DNA of 64,000 nucleotides from Morinoia aosen (lineage: Eukaryota; Arthropoda; Malacostraca; Amphipoda; Talitridae), in NCBI GenBank assembly GCA_030386875.1, contig CM059578.1, forward strand, positions 17,655,009 to 17,719,008, written 5' to 3'. Every line of letters begins with the position of its first letter. Within the stretch, counting starts at the first letter, position 1. The translations under genes and the position numbers were made by a program. The notes under the pieces were generated by a model that was not told where the DNA came from, ran no database searches, and saw only the letters and a list, made by a program, of their open reading frames with translations. Below, piece after piece: positions 11,006-20,480 of the stretch.

Positions 11006-11741
11006 ATGCCCGACACCGAGAATGCTGCAGATCCAGTGCGCAATAAGCCTATAACTTTGCCTCCTCTCATACCAGCAGAAAGCCAAACTTGGTTCAACCA
11101 AGTTGAATCGATTTTCCGCTACAATAATATTACCCAGCAGAGTGATATGTTCCATGCATTAATAGCTGCTGCGCCCACGCACATGTTAAGTGACTCTAAT
11201 GATTTAATTGTCAATCCGCCTGCTATAAATCCTTACGGGATCTTAAAAAATAAAATCATGGAAAAACTTCAAATGTCCGATGCGGACAAGTTTAGGTCAT
11301 TGGTTGACGCCTCAGCAATTCCACCTGTCTCTGTCTCTTTCTCTCCTACCTCGTTAGTTAAGGAGTTGCGAAAACTGGCAGCCGGTGTTGCCGTAGCTGA
11401 GGGATTTCTCAGAGAAGTTTTCCTAAGTAAGGTACCATCTGCGGTGCGACCTTTCCTGTCGATGGTCGGTCCGAGCGAGAGTCTTGAGACTCTTGCTCAG
11501 GCCACTGAGACAGTGATGCGCAACCTAAATATGTCACAAGCACCGCAAGTTGTTTCCTTGAACGCATCAGCTGCGAATTTTAGCCCGTCAAATACTGCTA
11601 ATAATCAATCCTCAGCAACAATAGAAACGATGCAGCGACAAATCGCAGAGCTGAAGCAAGCTCTCCAGAATTGCCAGTTAGGTCAGAGTGTAGCTTATAT
11701 CGAGCAAAACCCAAGGAATGTCTCACGTTACCATGTTCAAG
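11006..11741 (+). CDS. gag of CsRn1/Kabuki-like Gypsy element, 3' truncated
   Basis: Capsid precursor of the second LTR element. The protein opens MPDTENAADP and has the capsid start typical of this lineage (LPPLIPAESQTWFNQVESIF). A helical capsid core follows (about residues 30-190, including LREVFLSKVPSAVRPFLSMV and LETLAQATETVMRNL), then a Gln-rich segment (METMQRQIAELKQAL, about 205-220). The frame stays open for about 245 codons. It then runs at 11742 into an inverted fragment of the element's own LTR, so the last 15 residues to the stop at 11788 are LTR-derived. The nucleocapsid and all of pol are missing here. The start at 11006 lies at the end of the leader. It has no internal stop. 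Confidence 0.8.
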
Positions 11742-11893
11742 TGTTAACGTTTGGGGGGTATGGCCAATCGTTAATCGTGAATCGATAAGGTTTTCGAAGT
11801 TGCAAGAGAGGTCAATGACGACACATGATTGGGATTAGACTCAGCTGGGGAGGTTTCTTTATTGAAGGAAGCCGTGATGAACGAGGGAGCTGC
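11742..11893 (-). repeat. Inverted 152-bp LTR 3' end
   Basis: Reverse complement of LTR positions 9699-9850, from the LTR 3' terminus (TGTTAACG) inward. It joins the truncated gag to the Gypsy RT remnant of the older element. The inverted orientation relative to LTR1 and LTR2 shows a rearrangement after or during insertion. Confidence 0.85.
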
Positions 11894-12361
11894 TTAGTGA
11901 TGAACACTAAAAGCAGTAAATTTCCTACTCTCTTGGTCTAATTCAACCTGATGGAAAGCAGAGCGCAGATCCAAAATTGTGAACCATTTGTTCCCTCCTT
12001 AAGTTGATAATATTTCATCAATCCTGGGTATAGGATAAGACTCTTTCACCAAAACCTTATTAAGAACCCTGAAGTCTATCACGGGGGGGAGCTCTCCGCT
12101 CTTCTTCTTAACAACGATGACAAGGAAGATAAAGTCCGACATCGATTCCTCAATTATACCTTGTGAAAGCATATCATTAGTAATTTTTACAACTTCCTCC
12201 TGATATTTATGAGGAATTCTGTATGGAGCTAAATTCAGAACAGGTGCATCCGGTTTTAGCTGTATCCGGTGCGTCATAATGTTTGTAACACCTATAGTTT
12301 CTCCTTCTAACGTAACTACATCACGAAATTGATTTAATAAATTCATTAAAGGCGACTGCAT
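11894..12361 (-). pseudogene. Gypsy reverse transcriptase N-terminal part
   Basis: The open frame 12361-11999 reads APYRIPHKYQEEVVKITNDM, then GIIEES and VVKKKSGELPPVIDFRVLNK, the RT fingers region. It ends DEILST with a stop at about 11999. The same frame then continues GGNKWFTILDLRSAFHQVEL, which carries the first catalytic Asp (ILDLRSAFHQ), and TAFS just before the junction at about 11894. In Gypsy elements TAFS is followed within a few residues by RxPFGL, which is exactly what resumes at 4193. That establishes the gene's continuity across the 7.7-kb insertion. Confidence 0.85.
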
Positions 12362-12367
12362 GTCCTC

Positions 12368-13740
12368 TTAATGACATGAGACCTCATCATTTGTTAAAGG
12401 ACGTCGTACTTCCTGCTTTCCTGCACACGACACACCTACTTGTGCATTAACTCCCAACTCCTCATTACTAGCGAGAACTTGATTTTTGCCGCGTTCGTCA
12501 GACTGCAACCCAAGTTTCCTCTCCGCTATGGCTTTAATTCCACCACCAACCGAGACAAACTGCATTGAATCCGACACGGCGTCCGAACTGCTTTCCACAT
12601 TATTGGCGTCCCTAAGTGCTGTTTCAACGCTAGTGATATAAATTTCGTTCTCGACCTCATCAGCTGCAATTAATTCCAAATTGCATAACATTGAATTCTC
12701 GCTAAAGTAAATAGCATCTTCATTTAAAATCATCACAGGCACCACGCCGTCTTCCTCGACTTGAACAATTGACTCGGCCAAAAGGGCTCCGTTCTCGAAA
12801 CTTCTTTTCAAAACTAAATATTCTCCAGGAATTGCTTTCTTAACAAATCCGTACACTAACTTCATAGAGTTACTGGGCACCTCCACCTGAGGGCAATGAA
12901 CGGTCAGCGGCGCTCTCTTTTTTCCTCGCTTTCCGCTTTGCTCTGCCTCAAACGCAGGCACAGCCTTTTGTACTTCTTCGCAGTTACTATTTCTCGCGCG
13001 GTAACTGCATCTGTTGCTCTTCCTGGCAATTATCACATCAGACAAAAAGCAGTCGCTTCTTTTAATGCAGTTTATCACGACATCTCTACTCAGTGCCTGT
13101 TCCATATTTAATTCATTCAATCGTACGGTAACACCTTCCCATTCGAGGGTTCCGTCTTTAAAGTTCATGATGGCATCACTCAGCACATCTCTTCCTAGTA
13201 TGAGATCATAATTAAATTTTGCATCTTTGACAACCAAAGCACTAGTTTTAAGTACTCTGTTAGTACCAGGAATTGAAATAGTCAAATCGACTTCTCCACT
13301 GACGTCACTTCTACTACTAATACCCCTGACAGTCAGGCAATTCGGCTTAATCTCCTCCTTTAGGCGCTTAAAATGTTTGTAACCAATTAGGCATTTTTCG
13401 GAGCCGCTTTCTAGCAGGGCACTTAAATACTGATCATTACGACTCAAGATTATCGTTGGTTTATTTGATTTTCTAAAAGCAACCAATCCAGTGCCTTTTT
13501 TCTTGAAATTGCCCTTCACAACACTAGTGGAGAAGTAAGCCTCAACAGCTTTGTTTTGTTGTTGACTATCATCCGCAAGCTCTTCGTCTTGCAGTAATTT
13601 GTACCTATTATCACACATGAACAACGGATCAATGAAGGATTCAAACTTGATTTTCGTCTTGGGCGTATCTGGAATTTCGACCACAGCCTCAGGATTTACG
13701 AGAGCGCTGTTCTGTCTCTCGAGCTCAATCTCGTTCTCAC
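12368..13740 (-). pseudogene. Gypsy aspartic protease region
   Basis: The protease matures gag-pol. The frame is open from about 13740 and contains ALLESGSEKCLIGYKHF at the active-site position and LILGRDVLSDAIMNF as the flap/hydrophobic-glycine motif. That is the order and spacing of a retropepsin fold. The catalytic triplet is ESG instead of the usual D(S/T)G, so the nucleophile Asp seems replaced by Glu (GAG). The remaining 250 residues are a long linker of unknown function leading into RT. A stop at 12368 separates it from the RT frame. Confidence 0.75.
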
Positions 13741-13758
13741 TGCTACCTTTACCTTTTT

Positions 13759-14391
13759 CTACTCTTCTGATAAAAAATTCCGAGCATCAGGCTCGGAATC
13801 TGCAAAATGCACCTCACTTCTACCACGCGATTGGCTACCTCTGTTTACGTTGCAACCGCGTAGATATGCTTTGTAACTCCTGATCTCACTTCCCGAAGCT
13901 CTACAATTTTTTACAAAATGTGCACCTCCACAAGCGAAACACCCGGGCCCGCTATTTCCTTTCGCTTTAAACTGACCTCTCTGAGATCTACACTCAAAAT
14001 GGCCAACCATGGAACATGAATTACAGAATGGGAAACCTCGTTTTTTAGCTCCCGCAAAGTGCCCTGAAGCCTGACCAGAACTACCAGAACTACTGTCTGT
14101 CCGCACAGTATTGCACTCCATGGAACCTATTCCTCTATCTCCTACGTAACCACTAAATTCCCTCGCTCTTCCACGAGGATTTCGCAACCAGGGTCTAGGA
14201 GTAGTCCTTCGTTGTCCTGATCGATTCCTACGGTAGTTCCTGTAATTCCCGAAATTCCCGTAGAAAACTTCACTCTCCTGCAGAGAGTCCTGCTCCTCAA
14301 TGCATTCATCAAGACCACTCGTCACAACTGCCAAATAACTCATTCTCGTACCGGGTTGGGTACTGGATCGCAAGGATTTTCTTTGTCTCAT
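13759..14391 (-). pseudogene. Gypsy nucleocapsid (zinc knuckles)
   Basis: RNA-binding end of gag. It has an Arg/Gly-rich stretch (NYRRNRSGQRRTTPRPW) and two Cys/His boxes: CNSCSMVGHFEC (non-standard) and CFACGGAHFVKNC (CX2CX3HX4C, a known gag-knuckle variant). The first 28 codons overlap the capsid frame 14309-14391 out of phase, so a frameshift joins the two parts. The frame ends at 13759, just before the protease region. Confidence 0.75.
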
Positions 14392-15262
14392 CTTGACTCC
14401 TAACAGCAGCTATCAAGCGCGCTAGCAGTTCTTCTGTTGTACTAAATTGACATTCAAAAATTTTTTTCGAGAAAGATTCGTCCAGCAAAGGACCCAAAAT
14501 GGTTAACGCGAGACTGTAAACTATGCTGTCTCCTACGAAACGTTTGAGTTCAGCCTGAGTAGCACAAGCCTGGTAATAAGGATGACGCTGCCAATCCAGC
14601 GTGTTTGAATTTAAAATATTCTCTGTTAATTTACGTATTTTTGCAAAAGCTGTGACCAATTGAGCTGCTAAAGCATCGTTGCGTACCAACTGTAACTCAT
14701 TTAGATCCCATGCCAGAGCGTGAATTGACTTTTCACCCCTGCTTACGTAGATATCATCCAAAATTTTAATAACTTCCTCGAAAGTATAATTTAGGTCAGA
14801 GTTCACTAACTTGGTTACTACGGAATTAAAATCTCCTACTTGTTTATTGGCAGACCGAACAAGAAGCTCTTTTTTGCTATCATCAGAACTCACATCTGGC
14901 AGAAGAGACATGTAAGCTTTTAAATTCATTATGTGAGTGCTCCAACTATTATTTTCAAGAAATTCGGGGTCGTCCTTCCTACGTCTCCCACGAAAAATGG
15001 GTATCTCCGCATTGGGCAATATTGTTCCAGCCCTAGGAATGTTTGCAGCAATCTCCCTTGCCAACAGAGTCCTGTCACTAGCACTACTAGCACTCGTACC
15101 CGGCACAGTGGTGCCAGCTGGAGTATTCATGGTTGTATTTTGGGTAGCCGTAAACCGCGAGACGCTGATCCTACCAAGTCTTGTTTTTATCGTATCTAAT
15201 CGTATGTATTCCTCGGAGTCCGAGGTATCCGACATCAGTTTTTTCGTAACACAGATATTCAA
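14309..15262 (-). CDS. Gypsy gag, capsid part
   Basis: 317 codons from MNICVTKK. The start is a Ser/Thr-rich segment (about residues 20-65), followed by a helical capsid-like region (MNLKAYMSLLPDV, VTKLVNSDLNYTFEEVIKIL, LVTAFAKIRKLTENIL). The order matches Ty3/Gypsy capsid. Downstream on the minus strand come the nucleocapsid, protease and pol of the same element. The first 265 or so bases are duplicated in inverted orientation at 16332-16610. Confidence 0.75.
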   Translation of the reverse strand: MNICVTKKLMSDTSDSEEYIRLDTIKTRLGRISVSRFTATQNTTMNTPAGTTVPGTSASSASDRTLLAREIAANIPRAGTILPNAEIPIFRGRRRKDDPEFLENNSWSTHIMNLKAYMSLLPDVSSDDSKKELLVRSANKQVGDFNSVVTKLVNSDLNYTFEEVIKILDDIYVSRGEKSIHALAWDLNELQLVRNDALAAQLVTAFAKIRKLTENILNSNTLDWQRHPYYQACATQAELKRFVGDSIVYSLALTILGPLLDESFSKKIFECQFSTTEELLARLIAAVRSQDETKKILAIQYPTRYENELFGSCDEWS

Positions 15263-15275
15263 AATTTAAAATTGC
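14999..15275 (-). repeat. Inverted repeat arm 1 (gag 5' end)
   Basis: This 5' end of the Gypsy gag is repeated as an inverted copy at 16332-16610 with few differences. The arms flank a spacer of about 1,055 bp. Confidence 0.85.
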
Positions 15276-16331
15276 ACCTCACCGTTAAATAAAACAAACT
15301 GCAAATATTCCACAACATGCAAAAAAAATTATACGTACTAACAATACACGATCAATAACATCATTTCCTCACTACCACACACCCTGAAATTTACGCGAAA
15401 AATTCGGAACAGTAAAAAACGTTAATACTCCAGAAAAAAACACAATAAAACACCTGATCCTTTTACCAACAATACAGATCACAATAATACAAAGTTAGAC
15501 TTACTCTGGGAAATCTTCCCACGCTGCGAATAGAATGAACGGTAATTTACCCCAGTAATCCACCTAATGTGCGTCACACTCCGCCCTACACTACATCTAA
15601 AATGTTACTGAGAGTCTCTGAGCCTTGCTCAATGCAGTCTCGCGCAATGCAAGCTGTTGTTGTCAAGCGCGGCCTTCGCCGACACAAAAAAAAACTACTC
15701 AAAACAAAAACCCGAGCTGCCTTTGCTTACGCTCCCGGTGCAGGTGCACTCGATCACGCAAGAATTCCACCCTCTGTACTTAACTCAAAATTGTCGTGCT
15801 GCAGGGTAGGACGCCGCTGCTAAACGATGTCGTGAGACGTACACGTAGATTAGGTAGATTGAGGTTGTGTACCACTGCAACTGTTAGTTCAATTTAGAGT
15901 GTCACTCATTGTCCGTTGTAATATATCAACACTCAAAGTTCTCGTACACTTAAAAAGTTGTTCTTTCACTTATCACTCGTCGCCGGGACTGCTCCTCCAA
16001 AGGTGATTTCAAACACAATTTCAAGATCTTCTCCTGCGTCGAACAGCAACACACGGGTGCGAAACGGGGAATCGATATCTATCCAAACTGAAAACTGCGT
16101 ATAAGATTCCAACAGCGCCTCAAATGGAATTTTAAATCCGAATACATGCACCGAAGGACGAGGCTGCCAAATCTTGTTATCCTTGCTGCCAGTCATCGAA
16201 AATGTTTCGCAAGTTCTGGGACTCTTCTGCACAGGAGCACTTCAACTTCTTTCTTCTTTAAATCTTCTGATCTCCTTTCAGGTTGAAAGAATCACACGGA
16301 GTCGTGAAATCGCACCAGACTAGGCCACCAA
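15276..16331. other. Spacer between inverted gag arms
   Basis: About 1 kb with no recognised gene. A minus-strand frame at 16232-15966 (88 codons) has no known domain. The interval is where a 5' LTR and leader for the minus-strand Gypsy would be expected, but no matching second LTR was found. Confidence 0.4.
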
Positions 16332-16610
16332 ATGCAATTTTAAATTTTGAATATCTGTGTTACGAAAAAACTGATGTCGGATACCTCGGACTCCGAGGAA
16401 TACATACGATCAGATACGATAAAAACTAGACTTGGTAGGATCAGCGTCCCGCGGTTTACGGCTACCCAAAATACAACCATGACTACTCCAGCTGGCACCA
16501 CTGTGCCGGGGACGAGTGCTAGTAGTGCTAGTGACAGGACTCTGTTGGCAAGGGAGATTGCTGCAAACATTCCTAGGGCTGGAACAATATTGTCCAATGC
16601 GGAGATACCC
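16332..16610 (+). repeat. Inverted repeat arm 2 (gag 5' fragment)
   Basis: Plus-strand copy of the first 88 codons of the Gypsy gag, open from MNICVTKK. It breaks off at the GGAGATACC point into a short tandem repeat. Upstream of the shared GCAATTTTAAATTTTG the two arms have unrelated sequence. Confidence 0.85.
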
Positions 16611-16686
16611 TATCCTATCTATACAATACCTATCTATACAATACCTATCTAATAATAATATAATACCTAATTACCTATCTATACAA
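16611..16686. repeat. Short tandem repeat (CTATACAATACCTAT)
   Basis: Several units of a 15-bp CTATACAATACCTAT-type repeat lie at the broken end of the gag fragment. They then run into a half foldback element. Confidence 0.75.
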
Positions 16687-16736
16687 TAGCAACGAAATTA
16701 TGAAAATCGTTGACAACATTAGAGTAAAATTTGACC
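16687..16736 (+). repeat. Foldback element A, right-end fragment
   Basis: About 50 bp that match the right terminus of foldback D (GCAACGAAATTAT...GACAACATT...TTGACC). The left part of this element is missing; LINE sequence resumes immediately after. Confidence 0.7.
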
Positions 16737-16754
16737 CCAAATTTTTACACGGAA

Positions 16755-17313
16755 AAAGTATTTACCATTGATTAACCTACGATTAAATTATAAAACAATA
16801 GACACAACTAATAAACAGCGTGTACTTGGAATAACATTGGATTCCCTAAACGTACAATCTTACCACATGTACAAAATGTTAAAACAGAGTGTCAACAACG
16901 GATGCAGGTTCTCAGGGCATTATCCGGCGTCTCGTGGGGATCTTCCCAAAAATTGTTGCGTCAGGTATATGTATCATTCATTCGAAGCAAACTTACGTAT
17001 GGAAATGTGATATTCACAAAGCTACCTGAAAGTAACCTAAAATTAATTAATGTGATCCAAAACTCAGCTCTGCGATCCATCTTGGGTGCACGGAAGACAT
17101 CTCCAGTTTCCTCTATGGAAGCTGAAGCATTCATTATGCCTCTGAGATTGTACCTGGATTTCTTGTTCCTGAAGTGGTGTCTGAGGTGCAGCTTTTTGGA
17201 TGCAGAGCCCAATGAGTTCCCAGCTAAAATTGAGCTATTCAGATCTCCCCCAAAAAGTGAGCTTGCACTAAAACGCATGGAAATAATGAACAAAATTCAG
17301 TTTAACTTTTCTC
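16755..17313 (+). pseudogene. LINE reverse transcriptase C-terminal (thumb) part
   Basis: A first frame (KQRVLGITLDSLNVQSYHMYKML, 16768-16890) is followed by a frameshift near 16895. The second frame reads LRALSGVSWGSSQKLLRQVYVSFIRSKLTYGN and NVIQNSALRSILGARKTSP. These are the characteristic post-RT segments of I/Loa-type LINEs: LGxxxD, then the WG-containing helix, then SxLxYGxxxW-like and ALRxxxGA motifs. It ends where foldback B inserts. Confidence 0.8.
17306..17313 (+). repeat. 8-bp target duplication, left of foldback B
   Basis: CTTTTCTC. The right copy at 18129-18136 is CTTTTCAC (7 of 8 match). Confidence 0.75.
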
Positions 17314-18128
17314 GGTCAATGTCCAGCGTGATGCAATCAAAGGAAATGAAAATTTTATTCCCAAGAATCACTAAAGAAACCCATTTAATAACGTTTTACA
17401 TGAATGATATTCTGCTCTCTGATGCGTTATTTTAGAATTATTCGACTTTGAAATTGGCTTCCACGTGCCAAAGGAAGCGAGCGCGTCATCCAGAATTTCA
17501 TTAACAACGGAAGGTAACCCCCTATTACAAACGTAAAGAGGTTGGGTTGTGAGGGGTAGCCACAGTTCTTCTAGTGAAAATTATAAATAAAGGCTCAAGC
17601 AACCCATAAAGGTCACAAACAATTGTGTTTACATCTGCTCCATGATGGCGGTGGCTGTACCAAGTAGCGCCATCTGTGAGCTGACTTTAAAGGTGACGGT
17701 ATTACGTGGCGCCATCTATGAGCTGACTGTAAAGGTGACGACGTAATAATGACGACTAAAAAAAACGTCAAAAGCACCAAATACGAGAAATTGTACGTTA
17801 ACTTTTTTGTGTTATTAACAGATAACAATATTTCTTATTATTTTATTAACAATTTCTATCATTCTTTTATTTCTACGAAGTTCTGGCGAAAACTTTAACA
17901 CCTCGTGATCCGAACTTTGCCTTTCTTGACCCAACCTGTTCGTTCTTTGTGTTCCACATTTTGCGCGGGAAAGCGATTTTACATATAACTTCAAAGCTCA
18001 ATAATTCAAAAATAACGCATCAGAGAGCAGAATGTCATTCATGTAAAACGTTATTAAATGGGTTCCTTTAGTGATTCTTGGGAATAAAATTTTCATTTCC
18101 TTTGATTGTATCACGCTGGACTTTTACC
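17314..18128. mobile_element. Foldback element B (815 bp)
   Basis: Terminal inverted repeats of more than 110 bp start GGT(C/A)AA and run GTCCAGCGTGAT...AACGTTTTACATGAATGA. The core includes duplicated GCGCCATCT-GAGCTGACT segments (17670-17730). It is flanked by an 8-bp duplication. Its removal restores the LINE frame (...NKIQFNFS|PPGAQIKQF...). There is no transposase, so it is a non-autonomous foldback/MITE. Confidence 0.85.
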
Positions 18129-18289
18129 CTTTTCACCTCCGGGAGCCCAAATTAAACAGTTCACTTCTCCAAAAATGGATATCTCATCTAATGTAGCCTA
18201 TGTGTTGAATTTCCTGATGTTAAATCCTTCACGACAGTTGAAGTAAATCATTAATTTGAAGAATATGTAACATCAAAATTTTGTAATTC

Positions 18290-18578
18290 CTATAGAATTT
18301 TCACAAATGGCTCCAAGCTACAATCAGGTTCAGCATCTGCTGCTATTTATGTGCCACATCTAAAAATATGTACTTCTTGGTTCCTAAATCCAGGTCTCTC
18401 AATTGTGGGGGCAGAGCTATTTGCAATTTTACAGGCTGTAAATTATACTGTTGATAACTTTTCAAATCATAATGTGGTCATTTTTGTTGATTCTAAATGT
18501 TCTCTGGATATTATATTAAACTTGAACCACCCCACCTTTGAGATTTTTAGTAGAAGAATTCACGAAATTGTGGTACAA
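18290..18578 (+). pseudogene. LINE RNase H domain, first part
   Basis: Reads IFTNGSKLQSGSASAAIYV, then LSIVGAELFAILQAV and VVIFVDSKCSLDII. These correspond to the three acidic motifs of LINE RNase H (xTDGSK, AE, DS). The first Asp is Asn here (TNGS), which should abolish metal binding. The E and the DS motif remain. It is interrupted by foldback C at 18579. Confidence 0.8.
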
Positions 18579-18586
18579 TTATTGAA
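18579..18586 (+). repeat. 8-bp target duplication, left of foldback C
   Basis: TTATTGAA. The right copy at 19279-19286 is CAATTGAA (6 of 8). The LINE reading VVQLLK continues as KNRIQLQWIPAHSG when the element and one copy are removed. Confidence 0.65.
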
Positions 18587-19278
18587 GGTCAATGTCGGGT
18601 TTAATGCAATCACGGAAATTAATAATTTTATTCCAAACAATCACTAAGGAAACAATTTAAGAATGTTTTACATGAATGACATTCTGCTCACTGATGCGTT
18701 ATTTTCAAATTATTGAACTTTGAAGTTGGCCTTCGCGCGCCAAAGGAAGCGAGCGCGCAAAACGGAATTTAATTAATAACGGAAGCTAACCCCTTATTAC
18801 AAACGTAAAGAGGTTGGGTCGTGAGGGGGAACCACAGTTCTTCTAGTGAAAATTATAAATAAAGCTTCTAACCCACCCATTAGGGTGACGACCGCAATCT
18901 TGTTTACATCGGCTCCAAGATGGCGACCACCATGTGCGCCGCCATCTTGGAGCCGATGTAAACAAGATTGCGGTCGTCACCCTAATGGGTGGGTTAGAAG
19001 CTTTATTTATAATTTTCACTAGAAAAGCTGTGGCTACCTCTCACGACCCAACCTCTTTACGTTTGTAATAGGGGGTTAGCTTCCGTTATTAATTAAATTG
19101 CGCTTGGTGTGTTCGCTTCCTTTGGCGCCCGAAAGCCAACTTCAAAGTTCAATAATTCGAAATAACGCATCAACGAGCAGAATGTCATTCATGTAAAACG
19201 TTTCTACATGCGTTCCTCTAGTGATTCATAGCAACGGAATTATTAATTTCCGTGATTGCATTAAACCCGACATTGACC
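18587..19278. mobile_element. Foldback element C (692 bp, near-perfect hairpin)
   Basis: The whole element is an inverted repeat. Arms of about 340 bp run from GGTCAATGTCGGG inward to a centre near 18930, where GCGACCACCATGTGCGCC is the loop. Arms contain a GCGCGC-rich segment, TAAAGAGGTTGGGT and CAAGATGGCG. There is no ORF. It is the cleanest member of the family, with the arms almost fully matched. Confidence 0.9.
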
Positions 19279-19286
19279 CAATTGAA

Positions 19287-19893
19287 AAACAGGATTCAGT
19301 TGCAATGGATCCCTGCTCATTCAGGCATAATGGGAAATGAGATAGTGGACCGGTGCGCAAAAATGGTTCACCAAAATATTAAATCAGTACTCACTCATCT
19401 TAGTTGTGAGGAGCATGTTAGCCAACTGAAAAACAAAATGCTGGACTACTGGAGCGAGTGTTGGGGAAATCAAGTGAGGGAATCCGGAAAAGGAAGATTT
19501 CTGTATGAATTGTGTGCCAGACCAATGTTTAGATTGGGTGGTGCCATGTCACGAAAATTTCAGTGTATTATTAGCCGATTTAGAATTGGTCATGTTGGTG
19601 TTCTTTCTCATTTGAGTAGATTTAATCTGTGTCAAAGCCCTCTCTGCCCTGAGTGTGGTGTTCCAGAGACCATTGAGCACTTCTTGCTCAGCTGTCCACA
19701 ATTTGAGGCTGCCAGACTACATTTATGTCTACCTTTTGTAAAATTTAATCTTGAATTGAATCTAAAAAACGTCTTAGGATTTGGTGAGTATCAATCCCGT
19801 GTACAATTTGCAATTCTCCGCTCCTTGGTAAACTTCCTTAATGCTACTGTCAGGCTATTGTCGAAGATGCCGACTTGTGCCTATATAATTTAA
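19287..19893 (+). pseudogene. LINE RNase H end and C-terminal zinc-binding region
   Basis: Starts KNRIQLQWIPAHSGIMGNEIVD, the final RNase H motif (the W-P-HxGIxGNExxD box), with His and Asp conserved. It is followed by a helical linker and SPLCPECGVPETIEHFLLSCPQF, the CCHC-type box found near the end of I-clade ORF2. The frame stops at 19893. Apart from the insertions, this section is undamaged. Confidence 0.8.
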
Positions 19894-20000
19894 CAGGAGG
19901 GAAAATAATTCTCCTCGCAAAACTAAACTCTCGTATCACAGATACTTGAGAAGCATATATCCGTCTCATTTTTTAAAATTTCAACAGCTAGAATTCGTTC

Positions 20001-20480
20001 GGCTCTAAAAACTCGAAGCTTGATTAGCTCGTAGCTTATTCATCTCGACTCAAATTTCGAAAGCTTGAAAAACCAGCTCAAATCTTCAAACCTTGTAACC
20101 AGATCGGACTCCGAAAATTACCGAATAAGTCGCATCCGGAAAAACCTGTGGGCAATCCCCAACTAAATAAATTAAGTCAGCAAAACCTGATTTTCTATTA
20201 TTCCTGAAAATATCAGGAAGATCCCCCCGGGATAAGAAGGACCAATCAAATTAATTCTCAATCGGGCAGAAACAGGAATCGCACACCTGACTATTATCGT
20301 TGGCTCCAAAGAAGGACCAGCCAATTAAATAATCTATAACTGGCACCCAACGTGGATCTGCCGAAACAACTATCAAACTTTTGGCGCCCAAGAGGATACA
20401 GCCAAACCAAATATCCAACAGCTACTAATAGAAGTAAGCTACTATAAATGTTTTGAATTTGATTGTGATACATCTGTGTC
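20001..20480. other. No gene seen
   Basis: Non-coding. A TGGCACCCAACGTGG segment near 20339 resembles an LTR-element primer binding site, and a related TTGGCGCCCAAGAGG lies at 20379, but no LTR pair is visible, so neither is called. Confidence 0.4.

Larger units (their letters stand above)
1940..15275 (-). mobile_element. Degraded Ty3/Gypsy-type LTR retrotransposon, interrupted
   Basis: In minus orientation the order is gag (from 15262), zinc-knuckle region, aspartic protease, reverse transcriptase, RNase H and integrase with a GPY/F-like end (stop at 1940). This is the standard Ty3/Gypsy order. RT is split: its N-terminal part ends at about 11894 just after the TAFS motif and resumes at about 4193 with YRKFHFRRIPFGLSTSP, so about 7.7 kb of later insertions sit between adjacent codons. 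Removing the block leaves about 5.6 kb of gag-pol. At least three frameshifts (gag overlap near 14.35 kb, RNase H end near 3.39 kb, integrase near 2.15 kb) and several stops make it non-functional. LTRs were not identified. Confidence 0.88.
16737..20000 (+). mobile_element. I-clade-like LINE with RNase H, fragmented
   Basis: Plus-strand remnants in order: RT thumb (16755-17313), a short linker (18137-18240), RNase H (18290-18578 and 19287-19400), and a C-terminal Cys/His region (19640-19700). The element is interrupted by foldbacks B and C. Removing each with one target duplication restores the reading frame across the join, which proves one original ORF. The 5' part (endonuclease and most of RT) is absent. 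The 3' limit is not sharp. Confidence 0.8.

Noticed and set aside
12896..13211. Plus-strand frames opposite the Gypsy protease region
   Set aside because: Antisense shadows of the minus-strand pol.
20330..20400. TGGCACCCAACGTGG as a primer binding site of another LTR element
   Set aside because: No LTR pair, gag or pol nearby; single short motif only.
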